A stretch of 64,000 nt of DNA from Maniola hyperantus (GCF_902806685.2 NC_048557.2:310001-374000); one strand, 5' to 3'; counted from the first letter of the stretch, positions 22,735-33,661 are shown. A program made the numbers and translations. Notes: a model not told the origin generated them from the sequence alone.

Positions 22735-22815
22735 ACTGATGCCCACGACTTCTTACGCGTGGAATTAAAAATCCCGTCGGAACTCTTTGATTTTCCGGGA
22801 TAAAAAGTAGCCTAT
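22735..22815 (-). mobile_element. Hel-D Helitron 3' fragment
   Basis: TGATGCCCACGACTTCTTAC, then TTTGATTTTCCGGGATAAAA; the rest is missing. Confidence 0.55.
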
Positions 22816-23189
22816 AAATATCGTTCGTCTTTTATCATGAAATAGTCCGATAAGATTATTCAAAGCTTCTGCCAACTTAGGCCATTACTAACTAAATATT
22901 AAGTACTTACTTACTTAGTAATACTTAAACATTTATATTGCTTTTACAGGGCAAAGGTTTTTGAATTGAATTTCGAATGTTTTTTTGATTGGTTGGTAAT
23001 TCAAAATGGTTAATGTCCACTCAGATTTTTGGCTCTGTCATTTGTATGGGATTACGTAACAGAGACAGCGCTATACTAACTTCTTTCCGTGTAAAGAGTA
23101 TAGAAATAACAAGAGACGTAGCTATGTCCATTGTTGAATCTTCATAGAATGAAGCGAACGCATTTTCAAAGAATACAAATTCAATTTTT
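22816..23189. other. Unassigned sequence
   Basis: No recognised elements. Confidence 0.3.
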
Positions 23190-23345
23190 TTTAAAAATAA
23201 TATTAGCCATGTTAAATGACTAATATTCCCCTTTCCTCTCCAACTAAGCGTCAAGCTTGTGCTAGGAGTAGGTACGACAATAGTGCCACGGCCGGGGTTT
23301 GAACCGTCGACCTTTCGGTTTTCAGTCCACTCCTTTAATATTCCA
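23190..23345 (-). mobile_element. SINE-F
   Basis: Body AATATTAGCCATGTTAAATG, then the reverse-complement head with GGGGTTTGAACC (B box) and GACCTTTCGGTTTTCAGTCC; the 5' end is degraded. Confidence 0.7.
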
Positions 23346-23452
23346 TTCCATAATAATAAATTCCATTTTTAAAGAATACAAATTCAATTGTATATTGCAA
23401 GGAGGGACCATCTTTGCGTGGTAACCACAAAACAATCAATAGACTAAGTTCA

Positions 23453-23607
23453 CGACAGGTCGAGATGGCAATCGGGATATGAGGCAGGGCGAATTCCCGC
23501 ACACCCGCACGTCACCCGCGCTATCTCGCACCGGGTTAGCGCGGGAGCTGTGCGGATGTGCGGATGTGCGGGGCGACCCACCCCGATTGGCATCTCGACC
23601 TATCGCG
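23453..23607. mobile_element. GC-rich fold-back element
   Basis: Ends ACAGGTCGAGATGGCAATCG at the left and its complement CCGATTGGCATCTCGACCTA at the right. The interior is CCCGCACACCCGCACG..CGGGTTAGCGCGGG. Same family at 36.5 and 47.6 kb. Confidence 0.65.
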
Positions 23608-23622
23608 TACCGTACCTACGTC

Positions 23623-23768
23623 CAGTGGCGTGCAGGTCATAGAGGCATAAAAGCACTGCTTACCTAGTTGAAATGGCTATGTGCTCATTTTTTCATGATG
23701 ACCTGTCATTAAATAAGTAGTTAGCTAACTAATGCTTACCCTAGGTTGAAACCCTGTGCACGCCACTG
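23623..23768. mobile_element. hAT-type MITE, 146 bp, 8-bp TSD
   Basis: TIR CAGTGGCGTGCA at both ends. CCTACGTC is duplicated at 23615-23622 and 23769-23776. An 8-bp TSD with a CAG-type TIR is characteristic of hAT elements. Confidence 0.8.
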
Positions 23769-23779
23769 CCTACGTCTCA

Positions 23780-24164
23780 AGTCTCTAATACGTAATCCTT
23801 GCAACGTCTTACAGATCACGTCTGCTGGCGATTGATTGATATCACTAAATATTGTTAGAGTCGTCTTCCTCCTCAAGAGGCAGATCTTGTTTACTTTTGA
23901 ACAAGGGTGGTATTTCAACTAATTAGAGAGAATAGTCTTGAGAAGATGTTATCAATCTGTTTTAGGGATCCGTACCCGTGCTCACCTCTAGGCTAAGTAA
24001 AGTTAGCAATTCCTTTCTTGGTAATTCTATTTTTTTTAATAATAAGCTTCCAGAAGACATTGGATATGTCTCTCAACAAATTCAAAGTTTTCATAAAACG
24101 TAAACTTATTGAAAAATCCTAAGCGCGGGTGACGTGTGGCCGTGGGTGTGTCAGGTTACCCGTC
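23780..24164. other. Unassigned sequence
   Basis: No recognised elements. Confidence 0.3.
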
Positions 24165-24240
24165 TTCAATCTTACACTGCATTCACTTACCACCGGGTGA
24201 AATTGCAGTTAATGGCTTACTTGTATCTGAATAAAAAAAA
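24165..24240 (+). mobile_element. SINE-L 3' tail
   Basis: CACTTACCACCGGGTGAAAT, CTTGTATCTGAATAAAAAAA. Confidence 0.6.
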
Positions 24241-24524
24241 AGGCCAACGCGACATCTCAACCACTAGGCCATCACGGCTAGTGTAAACTAAACCCAGCAA
24301 CTAGTACAATAATAGTTTTTGTTAAGACAATGATACGAAATTAGTTTAGCGTCATAAACACTAAGCAATCTATATTTCCAAAGAGACTTATAACTAATCT
24401 TGGTAACGTCTCCTTAATCACGTCGGGTCTTGCTTGATTAATAACAGCAAATATTTATTATGGCGTTTTCTCGTTTTAAGGGTTTCTTATGGTTTAAAAT
24501 GGCTTGTTTTATGCCCTTGTTGTA

Positions 24525-24744
24525 TCTAGATATGTAAAAGGAAAAGGTGACTGACTGACTGACTGATCTATCAACGCACTGCTCAAACTACTGGACGGAT
24601 CGGGCTGAAACTTAGCAAGCACATAGCTAATATGACGTAGGCACTCGCTAAGAAAGGATTTTTGAAAATTCAACCCCTAAGGCGGTGAAATAGGGGTTTG
24701 AAATTTGTGTAGTCCACGCGGAAGAAGTCGCGAGCATAAGCTAG
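24525..24744 (+). mobile_element. Hel-E Helitron, complete
   Basis: Starts A/TCTAGATATGTAAAAGGAAA and ends CGAGCATAAGCTAG/T. Confidence 0.8.
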
Positions 24745-25294
24745 TCGAATATAAGAGCTTGTAATAAGTCAGTTGTACAGAATCAAAACTCACATTGATC
24801 CAGCTCGTTCAAAATTTCAATTGATAAGAATAAGAATAAGAATAAGAATAATTTATTTTGAATTTTGAATTTAGAATTTAGACACAAGAAACAAGTTTCC
24901 GACCCTCTGCACTAGGAAAACCCTGTATTGCAGAAGGCAGTTACAAGTTTTTTCCCAGATGGTCCCAGAATCACAGAATCGATAAACTTTTCAGCTCCAT
25001 TTGAATGGAGACAGGAAATCCGGTAAACTGTCATTAATTACAACGCTTACGTGAGACGCCCATTAACTAATTAAATGATTAGCGATGGAATAAAATCCTA
25101 TTTCTGTAAGGTCCTATGTTTTCGGCTCCCCGGCCTTGCTTGTAATGGGACTAATTCGGATGGTAAGGATACGAGTGTTAAGTTATAACATATAGCGATT
25201 TTATTCTACAACTAGATTTTATTTCATTTTATTGAAAAGGCACACAAAACAGGCTGTTACTATAAATGTGTCTAAATATAAAACCTACCTGATC

Positions 25295-25512
25295 TATGAT
25301 CAGGATCTAAGTAACGACTCCTAAGCCGCCTGAGTTTGTTGTGGGCTCTTCTCAGACCTGGGCGCGTTTGGAACCCTCGTAGCTTTAGTTTTAAGTTTGC
25401 GTAATAATTATCACCACTATATCTTACAAATCTAACACCATACCAGACTATCAATAAGAGTAATTTATTACCTATTTTGAATAAATCATTTGACTTTGAC
25501 TTTGACTAATAG
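25295..25512 (+). mobile_element. LINE/retroposon 3' tail
   Basis: GTTTGTTGTGGGCTCTTCTC, GCGTTTGGAACCCTCGTAGC, AATAAATCATTTGACTTTGA(CTTTGA)n. The most complete copy of this tail here. Confidence 0.6.
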
Positions 25513-25530
25513 GTGTACACAACGTCAAAT

Positions 25531-25751
25531 CTATAGGAATATATAAAATTCAAAGTCCTGACTGACTGACTGACTTATAAGTTATAGTATAGCAACGCAC
25601 AGCCTAAACCGCTGGTCTTAGAGCATGAAATTTGGAGGGTGTGTTCTTTGTAAAGAGTAGGATTTTTGAAAATTCCACGCTAAAGTGGGTTAAATGGGAG
25701 TTTGAAATGTATACAGTCCACACGAACGAAGTCGCGAGCATAAGCTGCTAG
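25531..25751 (+). mobile_element. Hel-E variant Helitron
   Basis: ATATATAAAATTCAAAGTCC and GACTGACTGACTGAC near the start; ends ATAAGCTGCTAG/T. Confidence 0.65.
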
Positions 25752-25931
25752 TAAATACATATTATTATATGAATTAAACAAGATTCAGACAGAATTTGTA
25801 AAATGTAGGCTTAGTTTTTTTACGATAATAATTTACATTAATTGTAAATATATAAAATACCTGCCCCGGCTTCTCCTGGTTCATTTTCTAAAGTAGGTAT
25901 ACTAAAATCATAGGTCTAAATATGGTAGGTA

Positions 25932-26093
25932 CAACCCGTCGGAAATATCTGCGAACCTGGCTCAATGACGTCATGCAACGGTATTAGCAGAACGTAGTGT
26001 TTATGTACTCTTTGGGTACTGGATAGGACGAGCTGCGGGGAGCGCGAGGGGAAGCGCATACCAGCGAGGTGCGCAGATATTTCCAACGGGTTG
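25932..26093. mobile_element. MITE-K, 162 bp, TA target
   Basis: TIRs CAACCCGTCGGAAATATCTG and CAACCCGTTGGAAATATCTG, one mismatch over at least 22 bp; TA on each side. Tc1/mariner-type by TSD. Confidence 0.8.
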
Positions 26094-26179
26094 TACTATG
26101 ATTTCCAAATGGAGTTTTATGAAAGGAATAACAATGTAATATATCTATCATTACTTATTGCAGTTTAGTTTAGATATTA

Positions 26180-26394
26180 CTAGCTGATGCCCGCGACTTC
26201 GTCCGCGTGGAATTAGGGTTTTTAAAAATCCCCCGGGAACTCTTTGATTTTCCGGAATAAAAAGTAGCCTATGTCACTTTCCAGGCCTTTATGCAAACCC
26301 ATGCAAACAATCACTTCAATCCATTGCACCGTTGCGACGTAATTGTAGGACAAACCAACAAACAAATACACTTTCGCATTTATAATAAGGGTAC
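26180..26394 (-). mobile_element. Hel-D Helitron
   Basis: A/CTAGCTGATGCCCGCGACT terminus, 5' end GCATTTATAATAAGGGTA. Confidence 0.75.
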
Positions 26395-26823
26395 TGAAGT
26401 ACATCCGAATTAAGATGTGCCATTGTGGTACATTACGCTATAGGTTTTAGAATTTATTCGTAGATCGCTCTAAAATAATGTAGTTTTGCTTTCATTTGAA
26501 TGCTAACCAATTGAACTCGATGAATTTTTGTAGACATGTTCTAGAAAATAATATCTGTGTCTGTGCTTTACCATATTTCTGTAAAAATGTGTAGTGTCAA
26601 AGTTACGCTGGCTCAAAGATTTACATACAAGTCTCTTCGATGTTGATTTAAAAACCGCTCGTCTCTTATAACTTGTGAACAGTAACGCTCGGCTGAAGTT
26701 CACAAGTTTCGCGCGTCATTAACTACGGCTATCAGTGAAAATATTCAAACTCCGCCAACTTCGGGACAGTAAATAAGATCAAATTTACTCCTTTCCAACG
26801 ACACGCTCGGCTAAGCTACAAGT

Positions 26824-27214
26824 TTTTTTTTTTTTTTTTTTTTTTTTTCCTACCATAAAGCACCATTATAAAATGGCAGCTTTATTACTACTACCATCTA
26901 GCCTATGGGCTAATAAGTAATATTATTCTAGCTTAAACTTCTACTTATGATTAATTTTTAAATCTAATTTACAGTCCAATAACTGTCCTTAGTTTATTCT
27001 AACACGTACTTACAGTTCACTATGTTCTTGTGACCTAGAAAAATAAAGTAGCACAAGCACTATTACACAAACGCTGCACTTATGTACTTTTTAACACTAA
27101 TTCGAACGGCTTGGTTCTTTTGAGCCTCCTTTTGATATCCATGTTATCTAGAAGCTTCACAGCCTCCAAATTAACATGATGGCGAAGTCGATGTTGGTGA
27201 GCTTCTGCGTAATG
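26824..27214 (-). mobile_element. Retroposed sequence with poly(A) and 20-bp TSD
   Basis: On the minus strand a 5'-truncated sequence of about 365 bp ends in a run of 26 A. It is flanked by the direct repeat CGCTCGGCTAAGCTACAAGT (26804-26823, 27215-27234). Minus-strand frames near its 5' side give LLDNMDIKRRLKRTKPFELV, which looks like the end of a LINE ORF or a retroposed mRNA; I cannot decide which. Confidence 0.75.
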
Positions 27215-27266
27215 CGCTCGGCTAAGCTACAAGTAAACACATGAAAACAACATACACGTACTTGTA

Positions 27267-27346
27267 CAGCCAGCAACAAAGCTAGGTGTGCACCCGTCCG
27301 CAGTAGCTTGTACTGGCGAGTGCAAAAATAGCTTTGTTGCTGACTG
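27267..27346. mobile_element. MITE-L, 80 bp, TA target
   Basis: TIRs CAGCCAGCAACAAAGCTA and CAGTCAGCAACAAAGCTA, TA duplicated at 27265-27266 and 27347-27348. Very short. Confidence 0.7.
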
Positions 27347-27385
27347 TACCTACCTAGTACCTACTGTTATCGCACTTATAATTTA

Positions 27386-27860
27386 CTAGCTTACGCCCGC
27401 GTGGCCTACAGGAAACAAATGGGATTTTTTTCAGAAACAAACATTATAACATCAGGACGCGCACTCTGAACAGCACCGAATAACACATAATATAACCTTC
27501 CAACCCCCATTTCACCCATTTAGGGGGGGGGTCTCATAGTCGTTTCTTAGCTGACACCTAACCTCAAGAAAAACCTACTTTATTTGTGACACGTATTTCT
27601 TCATTTGTGACCGAAAACCCAAATACCAATTTTCATGCAAATAACTTGAAAAATGACCGACTTTCATACAAACTTCCATCCCCCATTTAACCCACTTAGG
27701 GGTGGAATTTCGAAAAATCTTTCTTAGTGGATACCTACTCTTTACAAAGAATAGACCCTCTAAATTTCATGTCTTTAGGACCAGCGGTTTAGGCTGTGCG
27801 TTGATATATATGTCAGTCAGTCAGTCAGTCAGTCAGGACTTTGAATTTTATATATATAGA
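27386..27860 (-). mobile_element. Composite Hel-E variant Helitron
   Basis: CTAG end at 27386 and TATATATAGA at 27860. The CCCCCATTT(CA/AA)CCCA(C/T)TTAG block occurs twice (27505 and 27680), so it is either a dimer or a Helitron inserted into another. Confidence 0.55.
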
Positions 27861-27869
27861 TTATCTCTG

Positions 27870-28215
27870 ACAGAAGTCACGTGATCCGTTACGTCAACAT
27901 CTTGTGTCGATTGTATAAATACGGGTGGTTGATGGTTTTAAAGCCAGTCTGCGTTCAGACACAGACTCATTCGACTACTAAATGCTTTTGCGTTTAGGTC
28001 GCCATTTTAATTGATTGGTTGTAATAGTAATTTTGTGCCTGACCAGGTTAATGTTAGTATAAAGAGTGAACCTCTCGATGAACCTCTACGCGTGAGATCA
28101 ATGTCTGCGCGCAAGTTTAACAAGGGAGGACATTCAAATAACCAATCCAAAAAATAGCTTATAATGCCCTGCCTTTCTGTCTGATTTTAAACTCACTTCT
28201 GGTACCCTTTTAATA
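27870..28215 (+). repeat. Diverged solo-LTR-like sequence
   Basis: Aligns by eye with the 40.3-kb LTR over most of its length: GTCACGTGATCCGT, TTGTATAAATACGG, CGACTACTAAATGCTTTTGC, GTTTAGGTCG, CCTCTACGCG. The 5' end is missing. TATAAATA and the downstream order are kept, so it is a related LTR from a different subfamily. Confidence 0.55.
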
Positions 28216-29069
28216 CTATCATCTCATCCCATCGCCTGTTCATTACTGGTACTTCTTTCAGAATGAGAATGGCTTTGGCTATGGTCTATCGTGCTGGAAC
28301 GGCGTTCCATATCCTAGCGGTTCGAAATACAAACTTTAAAAAAACTACTAATTTAATTAAGCAGCAGGTTTTTTCACGAAAAAGTCCCAGTCGAAGTTCA
28401 GAAAGTAGTTCAACGATTGGGTAATAATAGTCGGGTCCAAACACAAAACCGATTGATTACAATTCACGCATCATTACACGAGATCCGCTCAATACATTAA
28501 CACTATCAGTAATGGCCGACGTCGGATGGGGCTCAAAGGGTCCGTGAGGGTCCCAATCTAAGTGTAGCTGCAACCGACCGTGAACGTGAGTGAGGTGTAG
28601 GGGAAAATGCTTTCTATAAGTCTGTTTTAATACGGATAGTGAGATATGTTGTGGCCGTATGGTAATAATTAAATGCGGCAACGGTGGAAGATGTTTACTG
28701 AGAGCCGGCTTATGATCTACTCCCGCTTATGGACTAACAATACCAATAAAGAAATCTTACATACTATTGTTTTAATCTTATTGCCTAACTACTTAACCTA
28801 CATAATTTTGCATCACCTCTCTTTCAATCCGATGTGCAGGCAACCTACTTCGATATATTGAGTTGCATTTTTATGTTACAGCTAATATGAACATGCTACG
28901 TTTAAACTGACAATTCGTACATATTACAATAGGCATCATTGCTACTTTAAATCATTTTCATATGATAATTATTTTACAGTGATTTCACATGACGTGATTT
29001 TGACGGAAAGTGATTGTTCAATATTCGCACTTACAAAGTATTTGATACACTATTTTAAATTATACTCGA
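28216..29069. other. Mostly unassigned; SINE-R scrap near 28220-28300
   Basis: CATCTCATCCCATCGCCTGT and CAGAATGAGAATGGC resemble a minus-strand SINE-R 3' end. The rest shows no recognised repeat or coding frame. Confidence 0.35.
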
Positions 29070-29245
29070 CATCATCAAATTTATGTCAGCTCACTACTGA
29101 GCACGGGTCTCCTCTCAGAATGAGAAGGGTTTAGCAGACTTCTTACACTTTAGAAAATATTATGGAGAACTCTCAGGCATGCAAGTTTCCTCACGATGTT
29201 TTCCTTCATTAAAGCAAATGATAGGTACTTAATTGCTTTTAGTGT
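29070..29245 (-). mobile_element. SINE-R 3' fragment
   Basis: CAGCTCACTACTGAGCACGG, AGAACTCTCAGGCATGCAAG and CTCACGATGTTTTCCTTCA; no head. Confidence 0.6.
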
Positions 29246-29589
29246 ACTGTTTAGGTACTAATAGTCAAATAAAAATTAAAACACAAAATCGATTGATTAC
29301 AAGTCGTATTTACGCATCTACTTTATAAAACATCATTACAACTGAGTTTTCGATCTAAATTTTATTTGATTATCTAGTACTTATTAGGATTTTGCTCGTA
29401 AATGCCAAGTTTGTTTCGCCAACTTCAGCAAAGTAACGTGGGCGTTCGCGATTTAACTGTCGTTAAATTAAACGAATCTCTCTATTTACCGACGCAAATA
29501 AACCAAGTATTTCTAATAAAAACTTTTCGCTGCGTTCCTAACTCTTCCGAGTTGTTGAACTTTACACTGTGGTTCTACTTTATAACGTC
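29246..29589. other. Unassigned sequence
   Basis: No recognised elements. Confidence 0.3.
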
Positions 29590-29696
29590 TTTTTAGGGCT
29601 CCGTATCTCCAGAAAAAAAATGACTCCGTATAGGATGACTTTGTTGTCTGTCTGTGCCCTAAGTATGAGATTTTACTTCTCACCGCGTCATATGCG

Positions 29697-29857
29697 GGGC
29701 ATTGACCCGAGTTTTGCACGCTATACATTGCGGGTTTGAAAAAGACTAAATCACTAAAACTACAAAAGGAGGCAATTGGTTATTTGTATTAGATTGTGTT
29801 TAGGTAGTACTTATAACAATAACGCTAAGTTTTTGCTAGCGTTCTGGTTACACCCTG
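29697..29857. mobile_element. MITE-C, right half
   Basis: GGGCATTGACCCGAG start, ends GCTAGCGTTCTGGTTACACCCTG/TA. Confidence 0.6.
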
Positions 29858-29867
29858 TAGAAGTAGA

Positions 29868-30012
29868 AACTGTTTAACCAATTTTGAGGCAGAGATAGCT
29901 TGCATCCTGGAGACGGACATACCTATGTAAATTTTTATCCCGGTAATTCAGAGTTCCCACGGAATTTTTAGTAAACCTAAATTCTCGAGGACCAAGTCGC
30001 GGGCCTCGTATA
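29868..30012 (+). mobile_element. Hel-D Helitron 3' fragment
   Basis: AATTTTGAGGCAGAGATAGC to GCGGGCCTCGTATAG; CTAG mutated to ATAG. Confidence 0.55.
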
Positions 30013-30015
30013 GTA

Positions 30016-30413
30016 TCTTAATAAGACAATTCGCATGCATCCGCAACGCGTCGCATCGTAGAAATTTGATGGCGGGTGGTAAACAGAATGGCATCACTTA
30101 TATTATTATCGTGCCGTATAATAAAATCTGATGGAACATTTACCTGAACGTGTGGGTTCTTTTATACGATACGATATATCGCACGAATTAACACAATGTA
30201 ATGTACAATTTCCACATAGAAAACAAGGAGAAAAACCCAGCCAAGGTCACAATTTCTCTTTTTTTGAGACAGGCTGATATCCGGGGTCAGATTTTTCTGT
30301 ACAACACCTAAAACTCCAAAAAGCGTTCAAGAAGTTAATGTGAAACCTCATAGGTGATTCTTTGTTACCAGAGAAATCACCACTAGGCCATTGTGGCCAA
30401 TATTTATCAAGCA
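30016..30413. other. Unassigned sequence
   Basis: No recognised elements. Confidence 0.3.
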
Positions 30414-30641
30414 CTAGCTGATGCCCGCGACTTTGTACGCGTGGATTTAGGTCTTTAAAAATCCCGCGGGAACTCTTTGATTTTCCGGGATAAAAAGTAG
30501 CTTATGTCACTCTCCAGGTGTTAAACTATACCCATGCAAATATCACGTCGATCCGTTGCTCCGATGCGGCGTGATTGAAGGATAAACCAACAAATCAATA
30601 AACCAACAAACAAACACACTTTCGCATTTATAATAGGGGTA
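30414..30641 (-). mobile_element. Hel-D Helitron, complete
   Basis: A/CTAGCTGATGCCCGCGACT terminus; AACCAACAAATCAATAAACC and GCATTTATAATAGGGGTA at the 5' side. Confidence 0.75.
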
Positions 30642-30732
30642 GTGATTTCTTCTATTTTCCTCTACTTTAAAATTATAAACAAGTAAAATAAAATAAAATG
30701 CAAACTAATGTGTTTAGTGATCAAATCAAAGT

Positions 30733-31008
30733 GGTGACAGCCTATTAGCTAATACATTGAGGCCTCCTACGGTGAGTATGGGGTTCGATTCCAGGCACAA
30801 TTCTCTGAATTTTCTTGCCTAAACAGTGAAGCAAAACATCATGAGGAAACCTGCATTTCTGTAAGTTTTCCATAATGTTCTCAAAAAAAGTCCATCAATC
30901 CGCATTAAGTGCTTGGTCAGCAAGGTAATCTGTGGCCTAAACCCTAAAATCTGAGACAAAACCCCTTTTTAGAAGTGGGCTGGCGAGGATTGCGATGATA
31001 ATGATGTT
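30733..31008 (+). mobile_element. SINE-R, degraded
   Basis: ACAGCCTATTAGCTAATACA head, B box GGTTCGATTCC, GAAGCAAAACATCATGAGGA, and a GATGATAATGATG tail. Confidence 0.65.
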
Positions 31009-31171
31009 TCAATGTTCTCCAGTTACAATAATACAGAGAGCGTTACGCTGAGAAATATAACTGAAATGAGTTCGTTATCCTGATTCTCATAGACAAATCC
31101 CCTGATTCCTAAATATAGGGCTATTCCCGTTGAGTCACACCCCCGTGTGTAACACAGTGACACAAGGTACC

Positions 31172-31372
31172 AATAAAAGGAAAAGGTGACTGACTGACTG
31201 ATCTATCAAAGCACCGCTCAAACTACTGGATGGATCGGGCTGTTTGGCATGCAGATAGTTACTATGACGTAGGCATCCGCTAAGAAAGGATTTTTGAAAA
31301 TTCATCCCCTAAGGGTGTGAAACGGGGTTTGAAATTTGTGTAGTCCACGCGGACGAAGTCGCGAGTATAAGC
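31172..31372 (+). mobile_element. Hel-E Helitron
   Basis: AATAAAAGGAAAAGGTGACT start; the terminal CTAG reads CCAG after GCGAGTATAAG. Confidence 0.7.
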
Positions 31373-31510
31373 CAGTACCTAATATAATAAAATCTTATCA
31401 TATCGTATACGACGTTATACCGTATTGTATAAGGAGCACTTTATAACGGGCGATGGTATCAAAGGATCCGCTCACAGATAGGTAGATGTTAAACCTACAA
31501 TCTCTGTGAC

Positions 31511-31547
31511 GCCACGCCACGCCACGCCACGCCACGCCACGCCACGC
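31511..31547. repeat. (GCCAC)7 microsatellite
   Basis: Seven perfect pentanucleotide units and a partial eighth. Confidence 0.95.
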
Positions 31548-31707
31548 TTCTATTCGATCCTTTTCCAGTTACAAATTTAGGGGGTTATCGGATTTTCATT
31601 TGATACATTCATCATTTTTAACCAAGGGCTCTTACCAACTTTTTTCTTTTATTTAATCTACGTCTGAACCACTTACTTTAGAAATTTCCAAAATCATAAT
31701 AAAAAAA

Positions 31708-32076
31708 CCGGCCAAGTGCAAGTCAGACTAGCGCACCGAGGGTTCCGTACTTTTATGCATAAAAATAAATAAGAATCTGTTTTAGAATGTAAAAGTAAAG
31801 CCTTTTCATATGATACCCCACTTAGTATAGTAATCTTACTTTGAAAGTCGAAAATACTAATTATTTGTTCGTGAAAACATTTTAATTTTTTTTGGTGATG
31901 TAACCACAAATCTACGGTTTTCGGATTTTCCCCTTATGTGAACTACAAGACCTACCTACTTGCCAAATATGTCAACGGGAAGTACCCTATAGGTTTCTTG
32001 ACAAACACTATAGACAGACAACGAAGTGATGCTATAAGGGTCCATTTTTCCTTTTGAGGCACGGAACCCTAAAAAA
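31708..32076 (+). mobile_element. CCGG repeat, internally deleted
   Basis: CCGGCCAAGTGCAAGTCAGA start and GAGGCACGGAACCCTAAAAA end; a segment after GGGTTCCGTAC is missing. Confidence 0.7.
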
Positions 32077-32139
32077 TACTTTTATACTTACTGAATACAG
32101 TTTAAAATCAAACCTTTTTTAATTTACCAAACAGGATTG

Positions 32140-32281
32140 AAATTAAATGAAATTTAGCACAAGAGATAGCTTGCATCCCGGGGAAGGTCATAGGCTACTT
32201 ATTATCCCGGAAAAACAAAGAGATCCCACGGGATTTTCGAAAACCGAAACTCACGTGGACGAAGTCCCGGGTAGCACCTAG
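32140..32281 (+). mobile_element. Hel-D Helitron 3' part
   Basis: AAATTTAGCACAAGAGATAG to CCCGGGTAGCACCTAG/T. Confidence 0.65.
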
Positions 32282-32474
32282 TTTTTTATATTCCCAAGTT
32301 CACAACAAACAACAGAAATGCTGGAAGACAGCGTTCGCTGGGCGAACGGGTTTTAACAAGCTATTGTGTATTCCGAGTACTTGTGATCCTACCAAAGGAA
32401 GAATGGAAAGAAACAAAGTTATGAATGGCTTGTTACTTGTTAGAGCTCGACCGCCTTCCCTTCCGCGTTGCACT

Positions 32475-32545
32475 GAGGCCACACGATGCGTTTCCGGTGC
32501 GGTCGCGGTGCGTCGCCTGTGCGGTGCCGCTGCGTCATCCGACAA
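32475..32545. mobile_element. GC-rich TIR-end fragment (GGCCACACGATGCG)
   Basis: GAGGCCACACGATGCGTTT, then GGTGCGGTCGCGGTGCG. It is the reverse complement of the end at 33300-33350 and resembles the block at 51.7 kb. Probably one end of a GC-rich MITE. Confidence 0.4.
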
Positions 32546-32555
32546 CGCACATGCA

Positions 32556-33200
32556 AACTGTGGAACCAACTCCCTTCGGCGGTGTTCCCACTCGATTACA
32601 ACATGGGGTTATTCAAGGGTCGAACCAACAAATTTTGGGGTTTTGATGGTGGTGTAGGAAGACCAAGGTTTTTCCCCAATAATCAGAAGGCAGGCTCCAG
32701 CACTCAATCGGTTTAATTTACACTATTATAACTATTACAGGCTCGAGTAATGAACGTACTTGCTAATTTTAAATTATCAGTGCAATTACCAATGCGTCGT
32801 CAACGCATTCTCTGGCGGTTTCTCTGGTGCTGCAACTGTTCATGAGCGGCGGTAATCATCAGTACCCGTAGTACAAGATTTTACGTCTCACCAAACCAAA
32901 CCAAATTCGAGAGTCGAAATACTTCCGCGTAACAGTAAAACGGACCTAAACAGCCTTGAATTGAAGTCAAATATTCAATGCCACTGATTTTAATTTCGCA
33001 ATGTTTCCGCTTGAAGCGCTGGCTGTAGAAGTGTAGACAAACTTGAGCTTTAAAACAAGGTATTTAAGATCCTGTTTACTGTAACGCGGAAGTATTTCGA
33101 CTCTCGAATTTGGTTTGGTTTGGTGAGACGTAAAATCTTGTACTTCGGGTACAGGTGACCCGCCTGCACGTTTACTGACTATTTTTATTAAAAGACTAGA
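32556..33200 (+). pseudogene. Jockey/R1-like LINE 3' end split by MITE-A
   Basis: Frames read QTVEPTPFGGVPTRLQHGVI, corresponding to the conserved ORF2 tail LWNQLPS.VFPLDYNMG. The 3' UTR follows as GAGCGGCGGTAATCATCAG, then resumes with CAGGTGACCCGCCTGCACGT after the MITE at 32873-33151. Confidence 0.65.
32873..33151. mobile_element. MITE-A, 279 bp, CAG target duplication
   Basis: TACCCGTAGTACAAGATTTT ends; CAG at 32870-32872 and 33152-33154. CAG is the complement-equivalent of the CTG found at other copies. Confidence 0.85.
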
Positions 33201-33214
33201 AATTGGTGTACCAT

Positions 33215-33350
33215 GCACCGCACGACTAGAGAGACGAGCATTCTTTTTCCGGAGCGGCAGCGCAGTGCCCCAATGCACCCAATACTCAATTCCACAGCGG
33301 TGCGGCGCCGCAACGCACTCGTAAACGCATCGTGTGGCCTCAGCCTTATA
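33215..33350. mobile_element. GC-rich MITE half
   Basis: GGTGCGGCGCCGCAACGCAC, then GCATCGTGTGGCCTCAGCC, the inverse of the end at 32475. The two may be the ends of one disrupted element. Confidence 0.4.
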
Positions 33351-33364
33351 ATCGACAACAGTGC

Positions 33365-33480
33365 ACGAACGGTTTATTTATTTAAAACAAGCTTTTCTAA
33401 AGAAAAATACAAAAACATAAGCCACAGACAATAGGGCGCAAAGAAACATTTTCTTTTATTATTTTGTTTCTTTAATGTAC
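33365..33480 (-). mobile_element. LINE 3' tail
   Basis: Same type as 421-600: TTTATTTAAAACAAGC.., ACATAAGCCACAGACAATAG, GGGCGCAAAG. Confidence 0.45.
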
Positions 33481-33661
33481 AATTTATTTTACAGGATCAG
33501 ATTTTCTCCGCACCTTCATTCTAATGTTGCAACCCGTTTATAAATAAGTATGCTAACTTTTCCCAAGATTGGGAAAACTGGGAAAACTGCGTGGATTAAG
33601 GTTTTTAAAGAGTTTATTGGAATTTGTTTCGAGTATCGTGGATGTTTTTTTTTTTTTTTTT

